From the NCBI RefSeq assembly GCF_018860765.1, contig NZ_JAHKPV010000019.1, forward strand, positions 124,001 to 188,000: a stretch of 64,000 nucleotides of DNA. The letters run 5' to 3'. The translations under genes and the position numbers were made by a program. The stretch is from Marinobacter salexigens (lineage in GTDB: Bacteria > Pseudomonadota > Gammaproteobacteria > Pseudomonadales > Oleiphilaceae). Under the pieces are notes generated by a model, which saw nothing but the letters and a program-made list of their open reading frames with translations, was not told the origin of the DNA and did not search any database. Positions 48,526 to 57,754 of this stretch are shown piece by piece (position 1 is the first letter of the stretch; every line of letters begins with the position of its first letter).

Positions 48526-50910
48526 CTATTTTGCAGCGCGTGCTTTGGCGATCATCTGATCCGGCCGCAGCAGGAAGCGCGCAAGGGCCGGAAGCAGCCA
48601 AATTGCGCCAATCATATTCCATAGGAACATGAAAAATAGCAGGAAGCCCATATCCGCCTGAAACTTAATGGGTGAGAAGATCCAGGTCACAACACCCAGC
48701 CCCAAGGTTACACCGGTAAACATAACAGCTTTACCAGTAGAGCGCAGGGTCTCGAAATAGGCATTTTGAAGCGTCTTACCTTCGAGCAAGTATTTTTCAA
48801 GCTTGCTGTAAATATAGATGCCGTAGTCCACGCCAATACCCACGCCAAGCGCTATCACAGGAAGGGTTGCTACCTTTATACCAATACCCGACACAGCCAT
48901 GATCGCCTCGCAAAGAATCGAGGTTAACCCCAGCGGCACAACAATACACAGCACAGCCCGAATAGAGCGGAATGTGGCAAAGCACAATAAGCTCACCACG
49001 CTGTACACCATAATAAGCATCATATCCTTGGCGTTAGCGATAACCTCATTGGTAGCCGCTTCGACACCGGCATTGCCCGCTGCAAGCAAGAAGGTGTGAT
49101 TGTCGTTACTGTTAGCTTCGGCAAATACCTCCACTCTCTCGACCACAGTCTCCAGCGTTTCCGCTTTGTGATCTTCAAGGAACACAAGCACTGGCGTTAG
49201 GCTGCACTGTGTATTGATAAGGCCAGACGGCGCTTCTCGGATGGAGGCATTAATTATGGTCTGGTTGCGGGAAATCTCATACCACTTCCAGCTGCCTTCG
49301 TTCAGCGCCTTGGTCACGATCTTGGAAACATCGGCAAGCGACGCGGAGGACTGAACACCAGGTGTGTTTTGCAGCTCCCACTGTAGCGAGTCCATAGCCC
49401 GCAACACATTGTACTGGGTGCATTGCTCCGCCGGCGTCTTAACCATCACAACCAGCACATCGGCACTTGTTGAGTAGTTGTCGATAATATAAGCGTTATC
49501 CAGATTGTAGCGCGAATCGGCACGTAGCTCAGGGGCACCCTGATCAAGATCACCTACTTTCAGATCCTGCTTGTAGTAAAGACCAAGCCCCAAACCCACC
49601 ACGGCAATAAGCAGTGAAATCGGTGCAACGCCCGGATGTGCGAAGTACGACATCTGCCGCCACTTGCGATCTTGTTTTTCGCCGTGGTTCTGTACGTGAC
49701 GAACACCACCCTTTGAAATACCAAGGTAAGACATGATCAGTACATGCAGCACAAGATTGGTGATAATAACGAATGCAACACCCAAACCCGCGGCAATGGC
49801 CAGATCACGGATAACGTCAATCTCGATGAAAAACAGCGTGAGGAAACCGAAGGCATCGGAAATCAGCGCTAACATACCCGGGATATAAAGCGCACGGAAT
49901 GCCAAGCGGGCAGCGGTGATCGCATCAAAGCCTTTAGCAGCCTCTACCGCCATAGCGTTTACAATTTGCACGCCGTGGCTGATACCAATGGCAAAAACGA
50001 GGAAAGGTACGAGTACAGAATAAGGGTCCAACCCGTAGCCTAGCAGCCTCAGAGCGCCCAACTGCAGGAATACTGCAACAATGGAGGTAAATACAGGCAC
50101 CAACGTGCCAGTGATGCAACGGGAGTACCAGAACAGTAGCAACGTAGTCAGCAGGATGGTAATGCCTGCAAACCAGGCTATCGAACCAATCCCTTCAATC
50201 AAGTCGCCCACTTTTTTGGCGAAACCGACAATGTGGATTTTAATGTTGGGATTTTGCGCTTCGTACTTATCCCGGATTTTTTCTTCCAGCTCTCGAGAAA
50301 AGGTTGCGTAATCCAGCGGCTCACCGGTTTCCGGGTTTTTCTCATACAGGGGCGCGTACACGATTGTAGACTGGAAATTATCGGATACCAGCCGCCCTAC
50401 TTCGTTTGATCGCAGGATATTCTGGCGCAACTGTTCCAAGCTTGCAGGCGAGCCGTCATAGTCATCAGGAATAACGTTGCCACCCTGAAAGCCTTGCTCT
50501 GTTACTTCCACCCATCGAACGTTTGAAGTCCAGAGCGTCTTCAGGCCCGACCGGTCTACACCGTTTAAATAGAACACCTCGTCTGTGATTTGCTTCAGAG
50601 TCTCCATGTACTCTGGAGAGAATATGTCACCGGTCTTGGTTTCTACGGCAATACGCACAAAGTTGCCGAGATTTTCCAGATCGTTGCGGTGTTCCAGCAT
50701 ATTGATAACATACGGGTGCTCAAGTGGAATCATTCGCTCAAAACTTGCATCCGGCTGGATTTTTACCGCGTTATAGCCCAAAAACGCCGTTAATATCAGG
50801 AAACCGATGAGGATCACCGCCCGATTGTTGAAAATCAGGCGCTCCAAAAACGGCTCGGCCTTCGGCGTTGTCAGGTAGTGTTCACCCCTGTCGTGGTTCG
50901 GGTTGGACAT
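48526..50910 (-). CDS. RND-superfamily (MMPL-type) exporter
   Basis: A 794-residue membrane transporter with two repeats, each a helix, a large periplasmic loop (about 55-240 and 455-640) and a five-helix bundle. Sequences such as FLVFAIGISHGVQIVNAM and ALGVGIGVDYGIYIYSKLEK are the MMPL/SSD-like helix-4 motifs, the latter with the Asp-Tyr proton-relay type residues. MMPL proteins export lipids or hydrophobic compounds by proton antiport. It follows the YCF48 gene by 46 bp and ends the operon. The substrate is unknown, though its partners suggest an envelope or hydrophobic-compound role. Confidence 0.9.
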   Translation of the reverse strand: MSNPNHDRGEHYLTTPKAEPFLERLIFNNRAVILIGFLILTAFLGYNAVKIQPDASFERMIPLEHPYVINMLEHRNDLENLGNFVRIAVETKTGDIFSPEYMETLKQITDEVFYLNGVDRSGLKTLWTSNVRWVEVTEQGFQGGNVIPDDYDGSPASLEQLRQNILRSNEVGRLVSDNFQSTIVYAPLYEKNPETGEPLDYATFSRELEEKIRDKYEAQNPNIKIHIVGFAKKVGDLIEGIGSIAWFAGITILLTTLLLFWYSRCITGTLVPVFTSIVAVFLQLGALRLLGYGLDPYSVLVPFLVFAIGISHGVQIVNAMAVEAAKGFDAITAARLAFRALYIPGMLALISDAFGFLTLFFIEIDVIRDLAIAAGLGVAFVIITNLVLHVLIMSYLGISKGGVRHVQNHGEKQDRKWRQMSYFAHPGVAPISLLIAVVGLGLGLYYKQDLKVGDLDQGAPELRADSRYNLDNAYIIDNYSTSADVLVVMVKTPAEQCTQYNVLRAMDSLQWELQNTPGVQSSASLADVSKIVTKALNEGSWKWYEISRNQTIINASIREAPSGLINTQCSLTPVLVFLEDHKAETLETVVERVEVFAEANSNDNHTFLLAAGNAGVEAATNEVIANAKDMMLIMVYSVVSLLCFATFRSIRAVLCIVVPLGLTSILCEAIMAVSGIGIKVATLPVIALGVGIGVDYGIYIYSKLEKYLLEGKTLQNAYFETLRSTGKAVMFTGVTLGLGVVTWIFSPIKFQADMGFLLFFMFLWNMIGAIWLLPALARFLLRPDQMIAKARAAK

Positions 50911-50956
50911 TCAAAAGCCCCTCTATTATTTTTTCGGTTGTTGCCACATCAGGGCG

Positions 50957-52105
50957 TTATTGAAGATTCTTTCCGCGCGCATCGGTAATCTTCACGCCGC
51001 TTTCACCTACAACGAGAAGATTGGTTCCGGATACCGGAACAACGCTCATTATGCCCGTCCGGTCACTCCGGAAGTGCTCACGAAACGAATCTGCGCCGTT
51101 GCCGCTCATAAGCACAGCGCCACCATTACCAACCAAAGTTATGCGGCCGTCTTCAGCGACAGCGCCACCATTAAGCGTTGCGCCCGCACTGTTCGGCACC
51201 ATTCGCCAGCTTTTCCCCAAATCGGTAGAAAACAGCATGTTGCCACGCAGGCCAAAAGCTAGAATCTCGTTAACCTGTCCGGTTCCAATGACGCCAAACA
51301 GAGAACCCTCGTAGGGGCTTTCTCGGCGCTCCCAGGTTGTACCGTTATCCACCGAAACGTGGATTTGCCCGGCTTCGCCAACGATAACAAGTGCACCACC
51401 GGTAACACGAGTGATGCTGTTAAGATGAAAGTTTTGATCGTTCTGAATTTTGGGCGCCCAATCGCTCCAACTATTTCCGCCATCTTGCGTGCGCAGAATC
51501 ATGCCATAGGCACCAACAACAAACCCGTGCCGATCGTTCTCAAACCAAACACCAAGCAAAGGGTTTACAGGGCCGATATCCAAATCTGATTGCATATTTT
51601 CCATAGCGAAAATCAGATCATCCATTGCCCATTCAAGATCACCTTTCTCCGACTCGGGCGCTTCCTCAATGCGCTCTTCCATCGCAGCCACTTGATCTTC
51701 CTTGCTTGCAATGGCTAATTCGGATGCATCAATACCCGTTAGCTGGAGGCTCCAATTCTCACCACCGTCCTCGGTATGCAGAACCACGCCGCTGTGGCCA
51801 ACGGCCCAGCCATGGGTTTCTGTTCCGAAATCCACAGCTGTCAGAGTGACAGACACAGGTACACTGCCCTGCTCCCAGGATGTTCCTCCATCATCGGAAT
51901 ATATGATGTGCCCCCTCTCACCAACCGCCACTATCCTGTCACCCGCTCGAACGGCGTCATTGAGAAGATTGGATGGGGCCAAGTCGGTTTGCCGGGCCGG
52001 CGTTTCGATAAGATCCGCAAGCGCATATGCCGCTGGCGCGGACCAAACCATGGAAAGCCCGAGGCAGGCTGCCCCTAGCGTCTTGCACATCAACCTTTTA
52101 GCCAT
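50957..52105 (-). CDS. YCF48/BNR-repeat exported protein
   Basis: A 382-residue protein with a signal peptide (to about AAYA, residue 28). Repeated beta-propeller units carry the pattern S-x-D-x-G-x-(S/T)-W: SDDGGTSWEQG, TEDGGENWSLQ, TQDGGNSWSDW, VDNGTTWERR and TDLGKSWRM. A charged helical insert (about 145-175, KEDQVAAMEERIEEAPES) interrupts the propeller. YCF48-type proteins assist photosystem II in cyanobacteria; in heterotrophs they accompany MMPL transporters with no settled role. It is between DUF1329 and RND genes in one operon. Confidence 0.88.
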   Translation of the reverse strand: MAKRLMCKTLGAACLGLSMVWSAPAAYALADLIETPARQTDLAPSNLLNDAVRAGDRIVAVGERGHIIYSDDGGTSWEQGSVPVSVTLTAVDFGTETHGWAVGHSGVVLHTEDGGENWSLQLTGIDASELAIASKEDQVAAMEERIEEAPESEKGDLEWAMDDLIFAMENMQSDLDIGPVNPLLGVWFENDRHGFVVGAYGMILRTQDGGNSWSDWAPKIQNDQNFHLNSITRVTGGALVIVGEAGQIHVSVDNGTTWERRESPYEGSLFGVIGTGQVNEILAFGLRGNMLFSTDLGKSWRMVPNSAGATLNGGAVAEDGRITLVGNGGAVLMSGNGADSFREHFRSDRTGIMSVVPVSGTNLLVVGESGVKITDARGKNLQ

Positions 52106-52153
52106 TCAGATTGCCTATTATGTTGTTTTAACTGTAAATCTCTGGCGCGCGCC

Positions 52154-53542
52154 TTAGCGAACACTCCTGCGACGCAGGGAAGCCGGAGAGTAATAGCGCT
52201 TGTTCGGAACTTCTTCTGTGAGCACACGGGTATTTGGCTCTTCAGTATCAAGACCCAGCACATGATAACGACGCGCCTGTAAATCATGATAGACATCCAA
52301 AACCGTCCACACACCCGGAAGTTCATAATAATTTTTCGCCAAACCCATGGTCACGCGCCACAGTTCCCCACGGCCGTCATACTGGTCTAACAAAAGTGTA
52401 TTCCAGCTATCCTCATCCACATAAAAACGACGCTTGCCGTATATATGACGAGCACCGTCTTTCAGGGTAGCTTCAACCACGTGCACACGGTGCAATTCCC
52501 AACGAGTCAGGTCTGGGTTCAAGTGGGAAATGCCAAGAATTTCAGAATAAGGAGTGCCTTTTTCACCAATACGGTAGTTGTTATAAGGAACGTAAATTTC
52601 CTTTACACCCTCATAATTCCAGTTGTAGCGGTCCAGAGCACCGTTGAAAATATCCGAATCGTCCGCTGTGCGAAGGTTATCCGCCGTTGCAATTGGTGAA
52701 TCATAACCCAAGTTCGGGGCTCTACGAACTCGGCGTTGCCCGGCGTTATAACCCCAGCCATTTCTTGGGTTAATGACTTGATTCAGTGTTTCGTGAATCA
52801 GAATGGCGCTTCCCGCAAGGCGCGGTGGCGACTGGGTAAACGAGGTGTAATAGAAAATAACGTTATCCAACTCCTCCTCGCTGCCCTCGGGATTATAGAA
52901 GTTGAAAAACGCCTCTTGCTGGGTCGTAACCAAGGAATAATCGCCATTGGCTTGCACCGCAACCTCACTTGAGCGACGAGTGCCAGACACTCCGCGCCAA
53001 CGGGTAAGATGATTCCAGACAACCTGCCAAGCTTTTTGCTCGTCATTGCCTCTTAGAATCGGGAAGGGGTAGCCGCCATAGGCGCCGTCAAGACCTTCAC
53101 CCGTTCCAACAACTTCTGCCTTAACGGCATTCTCACGGGTGTTTTTAGCAACCCATTCGGGTACTGCATGGGTACGACGGGACTTGTAAACCGGAACACG
53201 AAAACTGGTTGGATAGGTTTCAAGCATTGCCAGAACGCCGTCTGAAAGATGCGCCGCGTACTGGCCTTTGTTCGCTGCAGTGATGGTGAACAGCACTTCG
53301 TCGTTCGGAAAGGGATCTATATGGTGCTGACCTGCTTCATTATAGCCAGCGGGAGGCTCCGTTATCCCGCCCGTCCACTCCGGGATAGTACCGGATTCAT
53401 TGCCCGCTTTGGGGGAGCCAAAAGGTGTGAGGGTCTGGCCGAGGCGTGATGCTTCAGCTGAAGAAACGGCCGCCCATGAAGATGATGACGCTATCGAGAG
53501 GGCGAACAAGCCCCCGAGTAACGCACTCTTTTTATAGTTCAT
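52154..53542 (-). CDS. DUF1329 outer-envelope protein
   Basis: About 462 residues from ATG 53542 (MNYKKSALLGGLFAL), which gives a compact signal peptide cut near SSWA; an in-frame ATG at 53560 adds six residues. The body (EASRLGQTLTPFGSPKAGNESGTIPEWTGGI) is typical of DUF1329, a LolA/LolB-like fold family of the outer envelope. It lies 48 bp before the YCF48 gene. In many genomes a DUF1302 protein precedes DUF1329; here none does. A TTGACA upstream on the minus strand may be a -35 box. Function is unknown; a role in moving hydrophobic compounds with the RND pump is inferred. Confidence 0.88.
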   Translation of the reverse strand: MNYKKSALLGGLFALSIASSSSWAAVSSAEASRLGQTLTPFGSPKAGNESGTIPEWTGGITEPPAGYNEAGQHHIDPFPNDEVLFTITAANKGQYAAHLSDGVLAMLETYPTSFRVPVYKSRRTHAVPEWVAKNTRENAVKAEVVGTGEGLDGAYGGYPFPILRGNDEQKAWQVVWNHLTRWRGVSGTRRSSEVAVQANGDYSLVTTQQEAFFNFYNPEGSEEELDNVIFYYTSFTQSPPRLAGSAILIHETLNQVINPRNGWGYNAGQRRVRRAPNLGYDSPIATADNLRTADDSDIFNGALDRYNWNYEGVKEIYVPYNNYRIGEKGTPYSEILGISHLNPDLTRWELHRVHVVEATLKDGARHIYGKRRFYVDEDSWNTLLLDQYDGRGELWRVTMGLAKNYYELPGVWTVLDVYHDLQARRYHVLGLDTEEPNTRVLTEEVPNKRYYSPASLRRRSVR

Positions 53543-53722
53543 ATATCGCCCTGAAATCATTTTGGAAGCCTGTGGGAAGGCTTTTTTATTGTTACCTGCT
53601 GGAGACGCAGGCTTTCTAACAGGTTAGCCAATCTGTCAAGGTTGTCTATCGACCGAAAGTGCGATTTTGTATCCAGCTGCAATCGGGACGCTCAATTACA
53701 GCTGGTTTTTTCACACGCGGCC

Positions 53723-56374
53723 TTAGGCCTCAAGACTCTTATGCACCACCTCGTACAAATCCGCTGACAGCTCGGGCTTGTCTCGGATCTTTCCCAGCGC
53801 CTTGTGCATTAGTGCGCTGTAGGTTGGCGCAAACTTCTTCCAGCGTGTCAGTGGCGCCACCAAACGAGCGGCGATCTGTGGATTACTGTCATCCAACCGG
53901 CACACCTGATCTGCAAGGAACCCGTAGCCCGAGCCATCTGGATTGTGGAAGGCGGCCAAGTTCTGGCCTGCAAACACGCCAATAACGGAACGTATCTTAT
54001 TGGGATTTTTCCAATCAAATGCCGCATGTTTTAGCAGTGTCTGAACCTGTGGCAATTGCCCCGCCCGATCGCTGGAGGCTTGCACGGCAAACCACTGTTC
54101 AACAACTTGAGGGTCATCTTGAAACCGCTCGTAGAAATCAGCTAGAGCTTGGCTTCGCTCCGCCGCGTAATCAGAGTTAACCAATGCGCGCAAAGCACCC
54201 ATACGGTCGGTCATATTGTCAGCATCGCTGTACTGCTTAACAGCCAGATCGCGACCCGCGTCGTCATTAATCAGCAGCAGCCACGACAATGCTGTATTCC
54301 TCAAGCTGCGGCGAGCGATAGACTCCGGCGTAACTTCATAGGCTCCGCCGCCCGTATTTGCGTGGTAGCAAGCCACCAACTCATCCCTAAGCGAGGTGGC
54401 GAGGTGACTCAATACACGCTCGCGTGCACGGTGAATAGCCGCAACATCTGGGCTATCCGCCAGCTCGATTAGGTAGGCTTCGGAAGGCAACTGGAGCATT
54501 TTTGCAACCAGTGCCTGATCGAGTGACAGATCGGCAAGCAAGGCTCTGTATGCCTCTACCAATCGCGGCTCAATCTCTGCCGTCTCAGGGGAGCTAATCA
54601 GCGACTGGATCACATCCACAGCAAGACGTTGGCCAGCGTCCCAGCGATTGAAACCATCCGGGTCGTGGCTCATCAAAAACACCAGCTGTTCACGGCTCCA
54701 GGGGTAAACCACCCGCACCGGCGCAGAAAAGTGGCGGAGTAGCGAGGGCACAGGCTTTTGGGCCAAGCCATAGAACTCGAAGGTTTGGCTTGCTTCTGTC
54801 AGTTCAAGAACCCGCTCGGTCGGCGCGTTTGCAGCATCGCCAGTGCTTTCGAGCCGCAGGGGCAAGGCTTCGCCCTCAATACCCAACAGGCCCAAAGCAA
54901 AAGGAATATGCTGAGATTGTTTATTGGTCTGCTCTGGTGTGTCTGGAATCGTCTGCTGAATCGTTAGGCGGTAGACGCCTTGTTCCGAATCATAATTGTC
55001 TGACACCGTCAGCAAGGGAGTGCCTGCTTGGTCGTACCACAAGCGGAACTGCGTCAGATCACGGCCAGAGGCGTCCTCCATTGCTTTTACAAAATCGTCA
55101 GTGGTGACTGCTTGGCCATCGTGACGCTCGAAATACAGATCACTGCCTTTACGGAACAGCTCCGGCCCTAGCAGGGTATGAATCATGCGTACAACTTCTG
55201 CACCTTTTTCATAGATCGTCAGGGTGTAGAAATTGCTAATTTCCATGTAGGAGGCAGGTCGCACCGGGTGCGCCATGGGCCCTGCATCTTCTGCGAACTG
55301 GGCGGTGCGAAGTAGGGTTGCATCCTCTATACGCTTAACCGTTGGAGAACCCATATCAGCCGAAAAGGTGGAATCCCGAAATACCGTAAACCCTTCTTTC
55401 AGGCTCAGCTGAAACCAATCTCGACAGGTTACCCGGTTGCCAGACCAGTTATGAAAATACTCATGGGCAACGATGGCCTCAATGCGCTGAAATGCTAGGT
55501 CCGTGGCAGTCTCCTGGCTGGCCAGAACACATGAGGAGTTAAAAATATTAAGGCCTTTGTTTTCCATGGCCCCCATATTGAAGTCATCTACCGCAACGAT
55601 CATGAAGATATCGAGATCGTACTCGCGACCGTAAACCTCTTCATCCCAGCGCATGGAGCGTTTGAGGGAGTCCATGGCATGCTCGCATTTAGCAGCGTTA
55701 CGGGTTTCAACATATATACGCAAATCTATGTCTCGGCCGGAACAGGTAGTGAAGGTATCCTGTTTTTCCACAAGATCGCCCGCTACGAGAGCAAAAAGAT
55801 AACTCGGTTTGGGAAACGGGTCTTCCCATGTAACGAAGTGGCGACCACTCCCCAGATCGCCACGGTCTATATCATTGCCGTTCGACAGCAACACCGGGCA
55901 AGTCGCTTTATCTGCCTCAATACGGGTGCGATATCGGGCCATCACATCCGGCCGATCCGGAAAATATGTAATGCAGCGAAAACCCTCCGCTTCACACTGG
56001 GTACAGAACATACCCGAGGATTTGTATAGCCCTTCAAGGCGGGTATTGTTCTGGGGTTCAATCCAAGTCACAACGGTTAATTCGAACTGGGATGGCACCT
56101 CAGTAATAACGAGATGCTCACCGGTCTCCTCATAGTCGTCGCCCGCTACCAGCGCCTTGCCGTCCAATGTAACCCGCTCAAGGTTTAAGCTGTCGCCGTC
56201 TAGCGTAAACGGTGCGGACACGTCTTTAGATTCCGGGTTTTGGCGCACGCTCAATGTGCTGTGAACCCTTGCGCCATCATCATAGAGCTGAAAGCAGAGA
56301 TCGACGGTGTCCACCAGATAAGTTGGTACTTTGTATTCGCTCAGGTGTATGGTTTGCGGCTGATTGGTGCGCAT
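53723..56374 (-). CDS. pepN: Aminopeptidase N (M1 family)
   Basis: An 883-residue zinc aminopeptidase of E. coli PepN type and length. Exopeptidase motif GAMEN (268-272), zinc site HEYFH (304-308) and third ligand Glu327 are intact, with the N-terminal beta domain and C-terminal helical superdomain following. It removes N-terminal residues from peptides in the cytoplasm. GGAGAC precedes the ATG. 84 bp separate it from DUF2797 upstream. Confidence 0.97.
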   Translation of the reverse strand: MRTNQPQTIHLSEYKVPTYLVDTVDLCFQLYDDGARVHSTLSVRQNPESKDVSAPFTLDGDSLNLERVTLDGKALVAGDDYEETGEHLVITEVPSQFELTVVTWIEPQNNTRLEGLYKSSGMFCTQCEAEGFRCITYFPDRPDVMARYRTRIEADKATCPVLLSNGNDIDRGDLGSGRHFVTWEDPFPKPSYLFALVAGDLVEKQDTFTTCSGRDIDLRIYVETRNAAKCEHAMDSLKRSMRWDEEVYGREYDLDIFMIVAVDDFNMGAMENKGLNIFNSSCVLASQETATDLAFQRIEAIVAHEYFHNWSGNRVTCRDWFQLSLKEGFTVFRDSTFSADMGSPTVKRIEDATLLRTAQFAEDAGPMAHPVRPASYMEISNFYTLTIYEKGAEVVRMIHTLLGPELFRKGSDLYFERHDGQAVTTDDFVKAMEDASGRDLTQFRLWYDQAGTPLLTVSDNYDSEQGVYRLTIQQTIPDTPEQTNKQSQHIPFALGLLGIEGEALPLRLESTGDAANAPTERVLELTEASQTFEFYGLAQKPVPSLLRHFSAPVRVVYPWSREQLVFLMSHDPDGFNRWDAGQRLAVDVIQSLISSPETAEIEPRLVEAYRALLADLSLDQALVAKMLQLPSEAYLIELADSPDVAAIHRARERVLSHLATSLRDELVACYHANTGGGAYEVTPESIARRSLRNTALSWLLLINDDAGRDLAVKQYSDADNMTDRMGALRALVNSDYAAERSQALADFYERFQDDPQVVEQWFAVQASSDRAGQLPQVQTLLKHAAFDWKNPNKIRSVIGVFAGQNLAAFHNPDGSGYGFLADQVCRLDDSNPQIAARLVAPLTRWKKFAPTYSALMHKALGKIRDKPELSADLYEVVHKSLEA

Positions 56375-56458
56375 TTATTGTCTCCAGATTTCTCAGCCAG
56401 AGACCTGCTCAAAGCAGGTACTCAGGCTTTATAAAAGCGGCCGGGAATGGATGGCTTA

Positions 56459-57298
56459 TCAAGCACCCATCACCCGGAAACGGACTTCGTAACCGGTAAA
56501 TTTGCGAATATTGAACACACCGGTGTCGAGCATTAGATATTGCCCCTTGATACCCTCAAGAACCCCCTCTACTTCCGGCGTCTTATCCAAATTGTGGGTT
56601 TTGATTTTTTCTGGCCAGACATGTACCGGGTAACTCAGGTCAAGCCCTTGCTCGTCCACCTCACGGATGGAATCTTGTCCATGCTCTTCCCGCAACGCAG
56701 CGATGTCATCCGCAATAAGGGATAGGATTCTCTGGCGCTCCTGCACAAGATCCAACTCCGGCACATCACCTTTAAGCATGGCGCGCCAGTTTGTGCGATC
56801 CGCAACGTGCGCTTTACAGGCCACCTCAACAAGACCGGAAAGGTAGCGAGTAGCTACCCTCATCATGGGAATGGCATCCACTGCACCCTGATCAATCCAG
56901 CGCGTTGGCACCTGAGAACCGCGGGTAATGCCCACTTTCAGGCCGGACGAGTTAGCCAGATAAACCACATGCTCGATCATACAGTGAGTTTCGCCCCACT
57001 CAGGCTCACGACAAGTACCCAAGTGATAATGACACTTTTCCGGGCTCATTATGCAGCTATCACACGCCGCCAGCTTGCGAAAACAGGGGTAACAGAACCC
57101 TTGATTGAAGCTCTTTTTCGTTATTCGTTCGCAGTTAACACATCGGATTACGCCTTCGTAATCGAAGCGTATGGGTTTGCCAATGAGATCATTCAGTGGC
57201 ACCCGAACATCGCCCACAGCCAACGCATAAGACACTGGGTCGGCAGTTTCGGCAGGCATTTTCCTGAGTCGCCCAGTTACGTCTGCATGATTGCTCAA
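56459..57298 (-). CDS. DUF2797 cysteine-rich protein
   Basis: A 279-residue protein. A cysteine cluster (CVNC, CYPCF, CDSC, CHYHLGTC, CMIEH; about 55-115) suggests metal binding, followed by AHLGIT-like YLANSSGLKVGITRGSQVPTRWIDQGA, reminiscent of a GIY-YIG-type strand pattern. The function is not established. The apparent TTG start overlaps the YeaC stop by four bases (TTGA); an in-frame ATG 13 codons later is the alternative. It is co-transcribed with yeaC. Confidence 0.85.
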   Translation of the reverse strand: MSNHADVTGRLRKMPAETADPVSYALAVGDVRVPLNDLIGKPIRFDYEGVIRCVNCERITKKSFNQGFCYPCFRKLAACDSCIMSPEKCHYHLGTCREPEWGETHCMIEHVVYLANSSGLKVGITRGSQVPTRWIDQGAVDAIPMMRVATRYLSGLVEVACKAHVADRTNWRAMLKGDVPELDLVQERQRILSLIADDIAALREEHGQDSIREVDEQGLDLSYPVHVWPEKIKTHNLDKTPEVEGVLEGIKGQYLMLDTGVFNIRKFTGYEVRFRVMGA

Positions 57299-57588
57299 GA
57301 CTTAACCTCAACAAACTGGTCAGGATCAATAGTGTTACCGCCTGATTGATTACGCTGCACGCTCGGGTCACATGCGGTGCCAGCCTTACTACCTCGATCG
57401 AGATAGCCCACCCGCTCCTGCTCCGGGATACCATGCAGGTTCTCGTAGTAAATAACAGCTTCCAGACTTATTTCACGCTGCTGCGGCGTAAGCTTCCGGC
57501 CATCGGGCCATTTTCCAAGTTCAATGGACTGGCGCAGGCTCTGGTAAACGTTGGGGTCGAGCCGTTTGATTAATTCTTCGTAGGTCAT
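57295..57588 (-). CDS. YeaC/DUF1315 family protein
   Basis: A 97-residue soluble protein. The first 60 residues (MTYEELIKRLDPNVYQSLRQ, KLTPQQREISLEAVIYYENL) match the DUF1315/YeaC family, whose function is unknown; the tail is low-complexity and charged. AGGAGAACCGG precedes the ATG. It overlaps DUF2797 by 4 bp, and the sRNA candidate lies immediately upstream on the other strand. Confidence 0.85.
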   Translation of the reverse strand: MTYEELIKRLDPNVYQSLRQSIELGKWPDGRKLTPQQREISLEAVIYYENLHGIPEQERVGYLDRGSKAGTACDPSVQRNQSGGNTIDPDQFVEVKS

Positions 57589-57632
57589 CCGGTTCTCCTG
57601 AACAAACCTTCATAAAAAAGTAGAGGAATCGT

Positions 57633-57664
57633 TTGACAGATATAAACGATAATGATTATCATTG
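57633..57664 (+). promoter_or_regulatory. Fur box overlapping a sigma-70 promoter
   Basis: TTGACA (57633-57638) and TATCAT (57657-57662) are spaced 18 bases. GATAATGATTATCATTG (57648-57664) matches the classical 19-bp Fur consensus at 15 positions and contains a perfect 6-1-6 inverted repeat AATGAT-T-ATCATT. A Fur-iron dimer here would cover the -10 box, so iron should repress the transcript. No protein-coding gene lies downstream on this strand. Confidence 0.75.
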
Positions 57665-57668
57665 CTCT

Positions 57669-57754
57669 ACCAAATGACGACGGTCGTATCATTTGGTCTC
57701 TCTCATCAGGAGCAATTTGCTTCTTTTATACCCCACCTCTGGTGGGGTTTTTTT
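57669..57754 (+). ncRNA. Candidate Fur-repressed small RNA (RyhB/PrrF-like architecture)
   Basis: About 86 nt from a predicted start near 57669 to the end of an intrinsic terminator. The parts are: a 5' hairpin with perfect 9-bp arms ACCAAATGA/TCATTTGGT (57669-57677, 57689-57697); a mostly unpaired linker (57698-57730) containing CTCATCAGG (57702-57710) and a U-rich patch; and the terminator CCCCACC-TCT-GGTGGGG (57731-57747) with seven T. It fills the 164-bp gap between yeaC and the rhomboid gene, opposite to both, and the T-run reaches the rhomboid stop codon. The linker is complementary to the fumarase ribosome site at 9309-9317. No expression evidence is available. Confidence 0.7.
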
